Assembly: GCF_000617925.1 (NCBI RefSeq) | Contig: NZ_BAMT01000008.1 | Span: 1 to 64,000 of the forward strand | Direction: 5' to 3' | Length of the DNA: 64,000 nt | Source of the DNA: Methylobacillus glycogenes JCM 2850 | GTDB taxonomy: Bacteria > Pseudomonadota > Gammaproteobacteria > Burkholderiales > Methylophilaceae | Shown here: in pieces, positions 8,608 to 20,601 of the stretch | How positions within the stretch are numbered: position 1 is the first letter of the stretch | How the letters are laid out: every line of letters begins with the position of its first letter | Notes under the pieces: model-generated | The model's database searches: none | What the model saw: the letters and a program-made list of their open reading frames with translations, nothing else | Told to the model about the DNA's origin: nothing | Made by a program: the position numbers and the translations under genes

Positions 8608-9824
8608 ATGCGTAAATACCTGGTACTGCTACACCGCTGGTTTGGCCTGTTCGTGGCCGTTTTCCTGTTTATCTCCGGCCTGACTGGCGCCGTGATCTCC
8701 TGGGATCACGAGCTGGATGAATGGTTGAACCCACACTTATTCCATGCCAAGACTTCAGGCCAGCCACAAGATAGCCTGGCGCTGGCGCGAGCTTTGGAAC
8801 AACAGGAACCCAGGCTGATCATCAGCTTTTTGCCCTTGAGCATAGAACCAGGGCATGCACTGGGTGTTGGCGTGGCAGCCAAGCAGGACCCTGCCACCAG
8901 CAAGGCTTACCCTCTGGGCTATAACCAGGTTTCGCTAGACCCGGTCAGCGCAGAGATGCAAGGCCATAGGCAATGGGGAGCCATTTCACTCAGTAGTGAA
9001 AACCTGCTGCCCTTTCTCTATAAACTGCATTACACCATGCATATTCCGGATGGCTGGGGCATAGAGCTGGGTATGTTATTCATGGGCATAGTGGCCATAG
9101 TATGGGTGCTGGATAACCTGATTGCGCTGTGGATTTCCTTCCCCAACCTGGCTTCCTGGCGCAAGTCTTTTGCCTTCCGCTGGTCACAGGGCGGGCATAA
9201 GCTTACTTTTGATCTACATCGCTCAGGCGGGGTTTGGGTCTGGCTGCTATTGCTATTACTGGCGGTGACTTCGGTGTCCATGAACCTGAATTTCCAGGTC
9301 GTGCGTCCTTTGGTAGAAACCGTTTCTACCTTGAGCCCCAGCCCATTTGCCTCGCGCGTACCGCATGCGGAAGATGACCCCATACTGCCTGGCATAAGCC
9401 GCGAGCGCATTCTGGAAATTGCCAGGGCTGATGCCCAGCAACGTGGCTGGAGCAAGCCCGCAGGCGCGGTTTTCTATTCTCCGGCATTCGGGCTTTATGG
9501 CGTGGGTTTCTTCGAGCCTGGTCATGACCATGGCGATGGCGGCCTGGGCAACCCCTGCTGTATTACGACGCCAAGGATGGCAAACCCGCCGGGGCTGATA
9601 TCCCCGGCACTGGCAGCGCGGGCGATATCTTTATGCAGGCGCAGTTTCCGCTGCACTCGGGCCGTATACTGGGATTGCCTGGCCGCATCATGATCTCCAT
9701 CATGGGCGCTATTGTTGCCATGCTCAGCATCACTGGCATCCTGATCTGGGCGCGCAAGCGCAAGTCACGCGTGCAATCTCGCATGCCCTCTCGCGAACAA
9801 CAACTGCGCAAAATCGCTCAGTAA
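8608..9824 (+). CDS. PepSY-associated transmembrane protein, iron-uptake linked (frameshifted)
   Basis: This inner-membrane protein belongs to the PepSY-TM family that usually partners siderophore receptors, possibly as a reductase of internalised ferric siderophore. It has an N-terminal helix (LHRWFGLFVAVFLFISGLTGAVISWDHELD), a PepSY-like region, two central helices and a final helix (IMGAIVAMLSITGILIWARKR). The frame breaks at the CCCC of 9552-9555. Adding one C joins GLGNP to LLYYDAKDGKPAG and restores about 405 residues ending at 9824. Conserved histidines are visible in LHRWFG, LYKLHYTMHI and DLHRSGG. The Fur box at 8393 suggests iron regulation together with the receptor. Confidence 0.82.
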
Positions 9825-9853
9825 GTCAGTACTTGCAGCGGTAACAGCCGCGC

Positions 9854-10963
9854 TCAGACCAGAGCCAGTTGCCGCTGAGACTGAAGTTGGCTTTGCATCT
9901 GCAAGGCCTGCAATATCTTGCGCACAGGCACTGGCAAACCCGCATCGATTGCCGCTGCCAGTTCCCACCATTGCCAGCGTGGCTCGTGCGCCTGTAGCGG
10001 CAATGCCTCTACCTGCACGGTGGCCGCAGCAATATGCAACTTGAAGTGAGTAAAGGTATGACTGATATGCACCAGCGGCTTGGGACTTTGCATATCTTGA
10101 AGGTCTAGCGTTTTTGCACACCAGGCCAGGGAGTCAGCTTGCAAATCCAGCTCCGGCAAACCCCACAGCCCGCCCCAGATGCCATGATCCGGGCGCTTTT
10201 CCAGCAGCACTCTGCCCTGGTGGCATAGCACCAGCATCTGTACGGATTTTTCCGGAATAGCCTTGCGTGGTTTGGATGCAGGCAGCTCCTTGACGCGGCC
10301 GCTGATCAGCGCGCCGCAATCCAGCCGCAAGGGGCAGATATCACAGCGCGGACGGCTGCGTGTGCAAAGTGTGGCACCCAAATCCATTAGCCCCTGGGCA
10401 TAAGGCCCCATCTCGCTGCTGGGCTGCATGGCCTCTGCCAGTTGCCATAGCGATTTTTCCACGCGTGGCAGACCGGGCCAGCCTTCAATCAGGAAATAGC
10501 GTGCAAAAACGCGTTTGACGTTGCCATCCAGTATCGGCTGCGCAGAACCAAAGGCAAAAGAGGCAATAGCAGCAGCGGTGGAGCGGCCTATGCCGGGCAA
10601 GGCTTGTATGGCCTCGAAATCCTCAGGGAATATGCCGCCATGTTGCTGCACAATGATCTGTGCCGCCTTGTGCAGATTGCGCGCACGTGAGTAATAACCC
10701 AGGCCGCTCCAGTGCTGCATCACATCATCTTGGCTGGCCGCGGCCAGGTCGGCAATGCGCGGAAAGCGCTGCATAAACTTCTGGTAATAGCCTATTACCG
10801 CCGCCACCTGGGTTTGCTGCAGCATAATCTCAGACACCCAGATGGCATACGGGTCATGCGTGTTTTGCCAGGGCAGGTCATGCCTGCCATGCTGCTTCTG
10901 CCAGGCAATTAGGCGCTCGGCAATGGCGGGACGTAATGGCGTGATAGCGGCTTGTTCCTGCAC
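9854..10963 (-). CDS. mutY: A/G-specific adenine DNA glycosylase MutY
   Basis: This base-excision repair enzyme removes adenine mispaired with 8-oxoguanine. The 369 residues comprise the HhH-GPD domain (about 20-230) with QQTQVAAVIGYYQKFMQRFP, the helix-hairpin-helix LPGIGRSTAAAIASFAFG and its catalytic region. The [4Fe-4S] cysteines are in CTRSRPRCDICPLRLDC. The C-terminal Nudix-like domain (about 235-350) recognises 8-oxoG, with VLLEKRPDHGIWGGLWGLPE. It starts three bases after the stop of the upstream AsmA gene, so the two are probably one operon. Confidence 0.96.
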   Translation of the reverse strand: MQEQAAITPLRPAIAERLIAWQKQHGRHDLPWQNTHDPYAIWVSEIMLQQTQVAAVIGYYQKFMQRFPRIADLAAASQDDVMQHWSGLGYYSRARNLHKAAQIIVQQHGGIFPEDFEAIQALPGIGRSTAAAIASFAFGSAQPILDGNVKRVFARYFLIEGWPGLPRVEKSLWQLAEAMQPSSEMGPYAQGLMDLGATLCTRSRPRCDICPLRLDCGALISGRVKELPASKPRKAIPEKSVQMLVLCHQGRVLLEKRPDHGIWGGLWGLPELDLQADSLAWCAKTLDLQDMQSPKPLVHISHTFTHFKLHIAAATVQVEALPLQAHEPRWQWWELAAAIDAGLPVPVRKILQALQMQSQLQSQRQLALV

Positions 10964-10966
10964 TAC

Positions 10967-13717
10967 TTAAAGCCCCAGCAACTTGTTGAGTTTTTTCTTG
11001 GCTTTTTCTTCCGGCGTGGCGGCTGGCGGGGGTGTTGCACCTTGCTCAACAGGCTGGGCAGGTGTGGCCTGCTCTTGCTGCGGTGCAGCCTTGCCATCCT
11101 GGCGCTTGTTGAGCAAAGACTTCAGTGCATCTTCACGATTGCCTTCCAGCAGATTCTTCACCGCTTCACCCTTGCTGCCACCCACACCATCAAGCAGTTT
11201 CTTTTGCGCAAGTGCTGTGGCTAGGCCAGCAAAGTCTATGGCATAGGCAGGCTTGGCAAAGCTGCCTGTCAGTTTGACCGGAATGGTCAGGCCGTTGAGT
11301 TCCTGCAAGTCTGCCCCACCCTGACCCTTGAGAGAAGCCACCACAGTGGGCTTGGCCAGGTAATCCAGGGTTTCGTTGGCAATATCAATATCACCGCTGC
11401 CAGTGATGCGGAACAAGGGGGCTTTCATACTGAGGTCGTCGTTATGCGCAACGCCGTTCTTGAGATTAAAGCTGGCCTGCATTTCGCTAAAGTCAGTCTG
11501 CTTGCTCTTGTCGCCCGCCACTGCGCTTTTGCCCTTGAGTGCATTGAGCTTGTCCTTGGCACCACGCAGGGTGCCCGCAATGTCTATGCCCTTGACCGCG
11601 CCATCCTGTAACTTGAGCGCAGCCTTGCCATTCAGGCCGCGCTTGAGTGCAGCCACGGTGTTGCCGCTGGTGCTGATATCCAGATTGAGATTACCCTTGC
11701 CGCTGAGCATATCGTTATTGATGGCATCCACCAGCAAAGGGCCGATATCAATGCCGGACAAGTCCTGGCGCAAGGCAATGCTGGGGGTGCTGCGCGCGTC
11801 CACGGTCAGGGCGCCATTCATGGCACCCTGGTAAAGCCTAGCGGAAAAAGGGGATAGTTCGGCCACCCCCGAGTCCGCTTTCAGCTTGATGCGCACCTGA
11901 GCGCTCTTGACGTTGGCAACCTTGAGTGCGCCTATGCGCAGTTCGCCATCGGCATTGAGCTGACGTAGTGCACTGAGGTCTATGGGGGCATCAGCGGCTT
12001 TAGCCTGTGTAGTGGCTGGCTGAGCAGGTTTTGCAGGCTTGGCTTCTGAATCAGTGATGTAGCGATCCGCATCCAGGGTATCGATATCCACATCAAAGTG
12101 ATAAATAGGCTGGGCAAAGCGGCTAATGCCAAACTTGCCCTTGATGCTGGTTTCATCAAGCTTGACGTTGAAGGGGTTGATATTCAGCGTGCTGCCATCA
12201 GCCTTGATACCCAGCTTGAGGCCGCTCAAACGGTACTTCTCATAGATGATGCTGCCCAGATTGACATTGCCCTGCAGCAGCAAATCCTTGAGCGCGGAAA
12301 GGTCAGGGCCTGAGCCAGATTTAGCCGCAGCCTGCTCAGGCTTGGGCGCAGGCTGAGCAGCAGGTTTTTGCTGAGTTGGTTTTGCACCCAGCAATTTGTT
12401 CAGGTCCAGCTTGTCGCCATTGAGGTTAAAGCGGATATCTGGCTTGGCAAAGCCAGCCACTTTTACATCACCCTTGAGCTTGGTGTCTTCTACATCCAGG
12501 CTGAAATCGCTATCTACCTTTTCCTGCTTCACATCCGCCAGCAGCTTGAAATCAAAACTACCCTGGGCACCGCCTTTGGGCAGGGCAGGGTCTTTGATAT
12601 CTATCTTGCCCGCCAGCTTGGGCAGCTCGAATATCAGGTCTTGCAGATTGCCCTTGAACGGTGAAGAAAACTTGCTTTCCACACTGCGGCTAGCCTGTTT
12701 AAGGCTGACTTCACCATTAATGCCTGAGCTTTGCACAGATTTTTGTGAGCCCTTGATATCCGCCAGCACCAGCTTGGCCTTGAGCGTATCACTGCCCTGC
12801 TCCTGACTTAGTGCCAACTCAACTTGCTCACCTGATACTTCGTTTTGCTGCACGGTGAGCTTAGGCGCGATCAAATCCACGGCCAGCTTGGCTTCAGCCA
12901 GGCGGCCAGTGGCAGCCAGCTTGAGACTATTCACCAACAGTTCCATCTGCTCGGTCTTGGCATCCACATCGCCGCTGAGGCGTATATCCGCTTGTTGCAA
13001 CGTGGCTACATCTCCGGTCACGGCAGCATCGAGCTTGCGCACGGCAAAATGTTTGTTGTCGAGATCGGCCATGAAATTGCCCTGCAGCTTGACCTTGGCC
13101 TCTATCTTGGGCGTGTTTTCATTGGGTAGCCTGGCGCTCAACTCAAAATCACTGCTGAGATCAAACGGCGTGGCAGGCGCCACACGGCCAGTTTCCAGAT
13201 TGAAATTCTTTACGCTGTATTGGCTGTTGACGCCTTCATCCGTGAAGTTAAGCGCAGACTTGCTGATATTGATACCGGAAATATCGAATTTCACCGCCTG
13301 TGATGGCTCATCGTCATCCGGGCTTAACAGGTCATCAAAATTGGTGCTGCCATCGGCATGGCGCACGATATTAGCGCGGGCACCATCCACATAAACGTTA
13401 TCCACCACCAGGTCTTTTTTCAGCAAGGGCAGCAGAGCCAGCGAAACCTTAAGGCCATCAACCGCAGCAAATTCCTGGTCGCCATTGTGCTCGGAGAGTG
13501 TAACCTTGCCGAGATTGGCACCCAGCTTGGGCCAGAATGCCAGTTTGATATCACCTTCAATATTCAGCGTACGCTGTTTCTTGTCCTTGACCAGCTTCAC
13601 TATCATGGGCTTGTAGTCATTGGGGTTGAAGGTCGCGGCAAAGATGGCGACGATGATGACAAGTACCAGTACAAAACCAGCCAGGCCAAACAAGGAATAC
13701 TTAAGGATTTTATTCAT
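10967..13717 (-). CDS. AsmA-family protein
   Basis: This is a large envelope protein of 916 residues. A single N-terminal membrane anchor (about residues 8-30, LFGLAGFVLVLVIIVAIFAATF) precedes FNPNDYKPMIVKLVKDKKQRTLNIEGDI, the AsmA N-terminal signature. The periplasmic body is beta-rich, consistent with the long lipid-transfer groove proposed for AsmA/TamB/VPS13-like proteins. Ala/Pro/Gln-rich linkers near residues 440-460 and 570-590 separate repeats, and a C-terminal basic tail follows a Pro/Gln/Ala-rich segment. Members are linked to outer-membrane lipid homeostasis. It lies upstream of mutY. Confidence 0.9.
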   Translation of the reverse strand: MNKILKYSLFGLAGFVLVLVIIVAIFAATFNPNDYKPMIVKLVKDKKQRTLNIEGDIKLAFWPKLGANLGKVTLSEHNGDQEFAAVDGLKVSLALLPLLKKDLVVDNVYVDGARANIVRHADGSTNFDDLLSPDDDEPSQAVKFDISGINISKSALNFTDEGVNSQYSVKNFNLETGRVAPATPFDLSSDFELSARLPNENTPKIEAKVKLQGNFMADLDNKHFAVRKLDAAVTGDVATLQQADIRLSGDVDAKTEQMELLVNSLKLAATGRLAEAKLAVDLIAPKLTVQQNEVSGEQVELALSQEQGSDTLKAKLVLADIKGSQKSVQSSGINGEVSLKQASRSVESKFSSPFKGNLQDLIFELPKLAGKIDIKDPALPKGGAQGSFDFKLLADVKQEKVDSDFSLDVEDTKLKGDVKVAGFAKPDIRFNLNGDKLDLNKLLGAKPTQQKPAAQPAPKPEQAAAKSGSGPDLSALKDLLLQGNVNLGSIIYEKYRLSGLKLGIKADGSTLNINPFNVKLDETSIKGKFGISRFAQPIYHFDVDIDTLDADRYITDSEAKPAKPAQPATTQAKAADAPIDLSALRQLNADGELRIGALKVANVKSAQVRIKLKADSGVAELSPFSARLYQGAMNGALTVDARSTPSIALRQDLSGIDIGPLLVDAINNDMLSGKGNLNLDISTSGNTVAALKRGLNGKAALKLQDGAVKGIDIAGTLRGAKDKLNALKGKSAVAGDKSKQTDFSEMQASFNLKNGVAHNDDLSMKAPLFRITGSGDIDIANETLDYLAKPTVVASLKGQGGADLQELNGLTIPVKLTGSFAKPAYAIDFAGLATALAQKKLLDGVGGSKGEAVKNLLEGNREDALKSLLNKRQDGKAAPQQEQATPAQPVEQGATPPPAATPEEKAKKKLNKLLGL

Positions 13718-13896
13718 TAATCTTTCCTGTTTTGATTGAGCGTAAAGGCTGCGTCAGCAGAATGCCTAGCATTCACATATATTTCGCAGCAGCAGCAAGT
13801 ATTGAAAGTGTAGCACTGCCGGTGTAGTCCCGGCAGTGCGGCCAGCCAGTCAGGGGCTGGCGGAGGGATGCCATGCGCAGTAATTACCAGAAGTAA

Positions 13897-14706
13897 CTAC
13901 CAGTAATAAGCCAGGACAATGATACCCAGCACAATACGGTAATAGGCAAAGCCCTTGAAGTCATGGTTGGCCACATAGCGGATCAAGGTTTTGATCGCGA
14001 TCAATGCAGAGAGGAAGGCGGTAATAAAGCCAATCGCAAACATGGCCAGGTCATCCGCCACAAACAGCTCACGATTTTTGTAAACATCCAGTGTGGTCGC
14101 CGCCAACATTACTGGAATGGCGAGGAAGAAGGAAAACTCGGTTGCTGTCTTGCGGTTTAGGCCAAATATCATGCCGCCCAATATGGTGGCACCGGAGCGG
14201 GAAACGCCAGGCATGATGGCCAGCGCCTGGGCGCAACCCACCTTCAGCGCCTGCAAGGGGCTGATCTCGTTGAGATTGGCCGCCTTGGCAACAGGTGCCT
14301 TGTCATGCGCATAGAGATTCTCCACCAGTAAAATCACAAAACCACCAACTATCAATGCGCAAGCCACGGTAATCGAGGAGAACAAATGCTCCTTGATAAA
14401 GCTATGCAACGTCAGCCCGGCAACCGCGGCTGGCAGAAAGGCGATAAACAGGTTGAGGATAAAGCGCTGTGAAACATTGGTATTGAGGGTGGTCGCCACA
14501 TTGGTCAGGCGGCTGCGATATTCCCAGCACACGGCGAGGATGGCACCTAGCTGGATGACAATCTCGAACACCTTGCCTTTTTCGTCATTGAAATCCAGCA
14601 AATCGCCGATGATGATGAGGTGGCCAGTACTGCTGATGGGGAGAAATTCGGTAGCGCCTTCAATAACGCCTAAGATAAATGCCTTGAAGAGTAGTAAGAG
14701 ATCCAT
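13897..14706 (-). CDS. uppP: Undecaprenyl-diphosphatase UppP (BacA)
   Basis: This integral membrane enzyme recycles undecaprenyl pyrophosphate to the monophosphate carrier for peptidoglycan and other envelope polymers. The 269 residues are the normal length. The two active-site motifs are present: [15 protein letters not shown] near the N-terminus (about 16-30) and [11 protein letters not shown] (about 164-174). Eight or so hydrophobic segments follow the family pattern, ending in [13 protein letters not shown]. Loss or overexpression of this family changes bacitracin sensitivity. It is monocistronic in appearance. Confidence 0.96.
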   Translation of the reverse strand: MDLLLLFKAFILGVIEGATEFLPISSTGHLIIIGDLLDFNDEKGKVFEIVIQLGAILAVCWEYRSRLTNVATTLNTNVSQRFILNLFIAFLPAAVAGLTLHSFIKEHLFSSITVACALIVGGFVILLVENLYAHDKAPVAKAANLNEISPLQALKVGCAQALAIMPGVSRSGATILGGMIFGLNRKTATEFSFFLAIPVMLAATTLDVYKNRELFVADDLAMFAIGFITAFLSALIAIKTLIRYVANHDFKGFAYYRIVLGIIVLAYYW

Positions 14707-14834
14707 GTCCTGCCATCTTTATTGTTGATATGGGCGACGCTATGCTGCCGCATGCTTGTGAACCTGCTATGAAACGCCCCCCCGCGCTTCATAGCCATGT
14801 CCGATTTTAAAAAAGTGCCAAATACTGCCTAGTG

Positions 14835-15223
14835 CTATTTAAGCAATGAAAATGCCCGCGCCATCAGTTCAGCCTGACTGGAGGGCAATTTGCCATCCGG
14901 GCTGAGCCTGTCTATGGCTTTTGGCAGGTATTGCGCCAGCTTGCTGTTGAATTCTTCAGCGCCGAAATCAAACTGCCTGGCCATCTCGGCCAATTCCTGG
15001 GCACCAAATACGTGCACCACCTGCTGCACAGTGAGCGGCAGATTGCTGCCACTGCCCAGCCATGATTCCACTTCGGCGTTAAGCCCCTGCTCGCGCATCA
15101 GCTTGAGCACACCCTGCGGCCCGCCATAGTGTTTCATGATATCCAGGCCAGCCTGCAGCATGGGGTTAGACCCAGCAGCCAGCTTGCCCATCACAGACCC
15201 TGCAATACTATCGAATAATCCAT
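14835..15223 (-). CDS. YidB-like (DUF937) protein, start region frameshifted
   Basis: This small protein of about 130 residues matches the YidB/DUF937 pattern: an N-terminal GLFDSIAGSVMGKLAAG, a central GLNAEVESWLGSGSNLPLT and a C-terminal LPKAIDRLSPDGKLP. The frame from the ATG at 15192-15194 is intact, but the expected family start MGLFDS is only reached from ATG 15223 if the CC at 15220-15221 is CCC (one base lost). Without it the protein would start inside the first helix. The molecular function of YidB is not established. It sits directly downstream of rluB (22 bp). Confidence 0.78.
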
Positions 15224-15245
15224 ATTGTCCCTGACTGCCAACTGA

Positions 15246-16619
15246 CTAGAAGCGTTCACCAGGGCGCAGATAGCGCCAGCTGCCTACTGGCAACTTGCCC
15301 AGGCTGATGCTGCCTATGCGTACCCGCTTGAGCCCCACCACGGTCAGGCCCACCATCTCGCACATACGGCGAATCTGGCGCTTGCGACCTTCACGCAGCA
15401 CAAAGCGCAGCTGGTCTTCATTCTGCCAGGAAACCCGTGCAGGCTTGAGCTTGACGCCATCCAGGGTCAAGCCGTGGTTCAGCTTGCGCAAGCCATCTTC
15501 ACTCAACTCGCCTTCTACCCGTACCAGATATTCCTTCTCGACTTCAGAGTCTTCACCTATCAACTGTCTGGCAACACGGCCATCCTGGGTGAGTACCAGC
15601 AAACCTGTGGAATCGATATCCAGACGCCCCGCTGGAGCGAGTCCGCGCAGATGGCCACGCTGGAAAATGTTCTGGCTGGGGTCTTCTGTCCATTGATTGT
15701 CCGGATGAACCAGGACGATGGCAGGTTGATAGCCATCCTCAGCCTGACCGGAAACATAACCCACGGGCTTGTGTAGCAAAATGGTGACTATGCCGGACTG
15801 ATGCTTTTGCGCTTCCTTGCTGACCTGAATTTCAGCGGTCAAGGGTACGCGTGAGCCCAGCACATCCACCACTACGCCATCGACCGTGACCCAGCCATTG
15901 ACTATGAATTCATCGGCTTCACGGCGTGAGCACAAGCCCAGTTCAGCCATGCGCTTGGACAGTCTGGGTAGGCTGTCATCACCAGTGGCGGCAGGCTTGG
16001 CTGGAGCAGGTTTGGCAGCAAAATCCTTGCGTGGCGCAGAGCGTGCTGACCTGTCATCGCGGCTATTAGCGTCACGGCTTCTAGTATCACGGCGGTTGTC
16101 TTCACGATTACTAGCATCTCGGCTGCGGTTAGCACCCCTGGTTGCGGCAGCATCGCGCGGCGCTGGTCTGCTGCGCTCGCCGTCAGGGCTGCGCGCAGGC
16201 CTGTTGTCATCTCGGCTAGCGCGGTTTTCAGTTCTCCGGTTATCGTTGTGCTGACTTGAACGGCTATCTCCGCTGTGGTCTCTCCGGCTGCCGCCTTTGT
16301 CGTCTTCCCGGCTGACTCTCGCCCCAGTCCGGCTTGGCCCTGCCTCGCCGCGACGTACAGTACGCTCGCGACCATCAGGCTGAGCGGGTCTGCCACGTGC
16401 AGGCCTGTCATCAGTGCGTGCGGCACGGGGTTCACGTGCCGGTTCAGCTTTGGATTGCTCTTTAGGCTTTGCCGGGGATTGCTCTTGCCCTGCAGCCGGA
16501 TGCGTCTTGAATACTGGCGCCTGACTGCGATCTCGCTTGCTGGGATCGGCACGACGTACAGGCGCTTTATCAGCGCTGGTTTTCTTGACGGTATTGCTTG
16601 GTAATTTCAGTGTAGCCAT
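15246..16619 (-). CDS. rluB: 23S rRNA pseudouridine synthase RluB with a long disordered N-terminus
   Basis: This enzyme makes pseudouridine 2605 in 23S rRNA. The C-terminal half holds the S4 RNA-binding domain ([23 protein letters not shown], about 212-234) and the catalytic domain with the Asp of [19 protein letters not shown] (about 330-350). The first 205 residues are low complexity, dominated by Arg, Asp, Ser and Ala with repeated RDDNR/SRDD units, and are almost certainly disordered. E. coli RluB is 291 residues, so nearly all the excess length is this tail. A positively charged tail suggests added RNA or ribosome binding. RluF/RluE paralogues are excluded by the start motif, but the RluB assignment is by similarity only. 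Confidence 0.9.
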   Translation of the reverse strand: MATLKLPSNTVKKTSADKAPVRRADPSKRDRSQAPVFKTHPAAGQEQSPAKPKEQSKAEPAREPRAARTDDRPARGRPAQPDGRERTVRRGEAGPSRTGARVSREDDKGGSRRDHSGDSRSSQHNDNRRTENRASRDDNRPARSPDGERSRPAPRDAAATRGANRSRDASNREDNRRDTRSRDANSRDDRSARSAPRKDFAAKPAPAKPAATGDDSLPRLSKRMAELGLCSRREADEFIVNGWVTVDGVVVDVLGSRVPLTAEIQVSKEAQKHQSGIVTILLHKPVGYVSGQAEDGYQPAIVLVHPDNQWTEDPSQNIFQRGHLRGLAPAGRLDIDSTGLLVLTQDGRVARQLIGEDSEVEKEYLVRVEGELSEDGLRKLNHGLTLDGVKLKPARVSWQNEDQLRFVLREGRKRQIRRMCEMVGLTVVGLKRVRIGSISLGKLPVGSWRYLRPGERF

Positions 16620-16736
16620 GGCGCAAGTCTAACATACCACCTCATATACCATCCCATTACTGGCTGCGCTGCACCGAGGGAAAACCGCCTGTAGCTGGCG
16701 TTCAAGCAGCCATACAGCCAGGCTTGCGGCAATAAA

Positions 16737-16767
16737 AAATCCGCCCGTGCAGGCACGGAGCGGATTT
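16737..16767 (-). terminator. Intrinsic terminator of thiC
   Basis: The arms AAATCCGC-CCGTGC and GCACGG-A-GCGGATTT enclose a two-base loop. On the minus strand the stem is followed by T residues, 25-55 bp past the thiC stop. Confidence 0.8.
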
Positions 16768-16791
16768 ATATACATCTAGCAATAATGAGGC

Positions 16792-18713
<1,922 letters not shown>

Positions 18714-18777
18714 TCAGCCGGGTAAAAACATGAACGCCAGGAGAGCGCCTAAGAATAGTTACCATGAAAACCAGCAC

Positions 18778-18880
18778 GCGTTCCCTACGGCGGGATGATC
18801 CGCGTCAGGTTCAAAGGGTAACTCTCACTGCTCAATGCCTATCAATGAGTGATAAAGACAAGTAAGCAGACCCCCAGCGA
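18778..18880 (-). promoter_or_regulatory. TPP (thi-box) riboswitch upstream of thiC
   Basis: On the minus strand the leader contains GGGGGTCTGCTT, then a variable stem, then the thi-box core ACCCTTTGAACCTGA (about 18807-18821). GGATCATCCCGCCGTAGGGA completes the second helix. This is the canonical TPP aptamer, ending about 100 bases ahead of the thiC start, and it should repress thiC when thiamine pyrophosphate is abundant. Confidence 0.95.
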
Positions 18881-18964
18881 AAGGCGAATGTACGTTAAAA
18901 CCCTGTTGGAATCAAGTTTATGCTGGCGAGAAACATCCGTGCTGCCATGTGATCTTGCTGGAAT

Positions 18965-19438
18965 TTAGGGGCAATTGATGCTGGGCGCGGCAAACTCTAT
19001 GCTGCCGTCCTCGGCTATCCATGCCACTGCTTTCACGCGCGCATCCAGCACGCAGGCATTGACATAGCCTATGGCTCCTGGTGTTTCGGCGATGTAGCGC
19101 AGCATGGCTTCTTGCGAGCGCACCACATAGGGTGGCGAGGTGCCGTGGAAGTAGAGGGCATTCCAGTATTCCAGCTGGTCTTCGGGCAGGCTTTCCAGTA
19201 CTTGTTGTGAAAAACGACGGCGCAGGCTGTTTTCCGGCCCGAGGTTTACTGGTTGTATGCGCTTGCCATTGCCCCAGTAGAGTTTCTTGCGCCAGAAAAT
19301 CAGCGCCAGCTCGGGTTTGCTGATGGTGCGCACATGCTCGCCTTTGGGGATGACAATGGCCAGCACTTCACTCTCAGCCATGCCAGCACGTGGCAGGGCC
19401 AAAGTCAGCGCGGTTAGCAGGATAAGAACTAAGCGCAT
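18965..19438 (-). CDS. Exported PstS-like (phosphate-binding-type) small protein
   Basis: This 157-residue periplasmic protein has a signal peptide (LVLILLTALTLALPRAGMAES). A truncated phosphate-binding-protein-like domain follows: ISKPELALIFWRKKLYWGNGKRIQPVNLGPENSLRRRF and, near the end, PGAIGYVNACVL. Such short PBP-like proteins commonly sit beside a porin and a two-component system, as here. It overlaps the porin gene stop/start at 19438, so the two are coupled. It may be a sensor accessory or ligand carrier; no substrate can be assigned. Confidence 0.72.
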   Translation of the reverse strand: MRLVLILLTALTLALPRAGMAESEVLAIVIPKGEHVRTISKPELALIFWRKKLYWGNGKRIQPVNLGPENSLRRRFSQQVLESLPEDQLEYWNALYFHGTSPPYVVRSQEAMLRYIAETPGAIGYVNACVLDARVKAVAWIAEDGSIEFAAPSINCP

Positions 19439-20517
19439 CAGAATAGAATGGCAAACGAAGCCATGACGCCTTTGGGCGATTCCAGTCTTTCCTGATCGCC
19501 CCCCACGTATTCAAGCTTGAGCACATGCGCAGGCGTGGGACGCCAGGCGGCACCGAGCACCCAGCGCTCACTGGAGCCTTCGGCCGGGCGCTGGAAGTTT
19601 TCCAGGCGGCCTATGGCAAACCACTGATTGCCCAGCGGAGCTACCGCCTGCACATAGGCACCGCTGCCGCCATCGCGGCCGTCGGTGTAATAGCGTTGCA
19701 GGGATTCGCCGCTGAATTCCCAGCCTTTGTGCTGCACCATGAAATCCACGCCTACCATGCGGTAGCGCCAGCTACCCTCAGGCAAATCTTCTTCGGTATC
19801 CAGCAGTGACAAACCCCAGTTAAATTTACCCGTGATCTCAAAGCGCATGCCCTTGGTATCGTTGAAGGGAATGGCGCCGCTGCGGTCACGGTTACGTTCC
19901 TGCAAGGCTTCTATAAAGAATTTGTATTCAAACGCCTTATCGGAAAAAGGCGCAGCTCCATAGAACATGACGCCATTGATGGCTTCGGGGAACATACGGC
20001 TGGTGACCAATGGGCGCGACCAGGTCCAGACCAGTGGGGCGGCATGCATGACGTTCCAACGTCCGGTGGGCGTGAGAAAGCGCCCGGTGCGTAGATTGAG
20101 TTTTTCCGAGATGTTGTAATCGAGATAGAAGCGCTCTACGTCGAGATAAGAGTCTTTGCCAGTAATGCCCTCACCACTGCGCCAGGTGAGTGGTCGCTCA
20201 ATCTCAATCTCGGAAAAGAAGCGCAAGCGCCCACCCTGATCCCAGGTGATAAATAGGCTAGCCTCGTTCCACCGGGCATCGGTCTTGCCGCCAGGGTGAA
20301 AGTTGATGCCAGCGCTGGTGTAGCCGCCCAGCTTGAAACCCTGCACAAAATCATCAAAGCTGCTGTTTTGTTGTGCCGCATCATGCGCGAGTGGCGCCGT
20401 GGGCATCGTTGCCTTGTTGCTCAGCGAAAGCGGCATGGCCTCCCCGGCATGGGCAATATTGCAGGCCATTAACACCAAAGCTACACTGGCTGCTTCCAGC
20501 AACTGCATAATGCGCAT
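19438..20517 (-). CDS. Outer-membrane porin-like beta-barrel protein
   Basis: The start is taken at ATG 20517 (MRIMQLLEAAS), which has GGAG at the correct distance; the longer frame reaches 20538. A signal peptide is followed by an Ala/Pro/Thr linker and about 330 residues of alternating beta strands, with GYTSAGINFHPGG, LRFFSEIEIERPL and YNISEKLNLRTGRFLTPTGRWN. The protein ends in a phenylalanine (MASFAILF), as outer-membrane barrels do. It pairs with the downstream PBP-like gene and lies divergent from a histidine-kinase and sigma54-regulator pair that probably controls both. Confidence 0.75.
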   Translation of the reverse strand: MRIMQLLEAASVALVLMACNIAHAGEAMPLSLSNKATMPTAPLAHDAAQQNSSFDDFVQGFKLGGYTSAGINFHPGGKTDARWNEASLFITWDQGGRLRFFSEIEIERPLTWRSGEGITGKDSYLDVERFYLDYNISEKLNLRTGRFLTPTGRWNVMHAAPLVWTWSRPLVTSRMFPEAINGVMFYGAAPFSDKAFEYKFFIEALQERNRDRSGAIPFNDTKGMRFEITGKFNWGLSLLDTEEDLPEGSWRYRMVGVDFMVQHKGWEFSGESLQRYYTDGRDGGSGAYVQAVAPLGNQWFAIGRLENFQRPAEGSSERWVLGAAWRPTPAHVLKLEYVGGDQERLESPKGVMASFAILF

Positions 20518-20601
20518 CTCGTTCTCCGGACAAACCATACGTGACCCTGAACAGGCCCCACCCCCAACTGGATCACCAGAGATTCTGTCACTGGATATTC
20601 C

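Noticed and set aside
13814..13838. Hairpin CACTGCCGG...CCGGCAGTG between AsmA and uppP genes
   Set aside because: No T tract on either strand, so it is not called a terminator.
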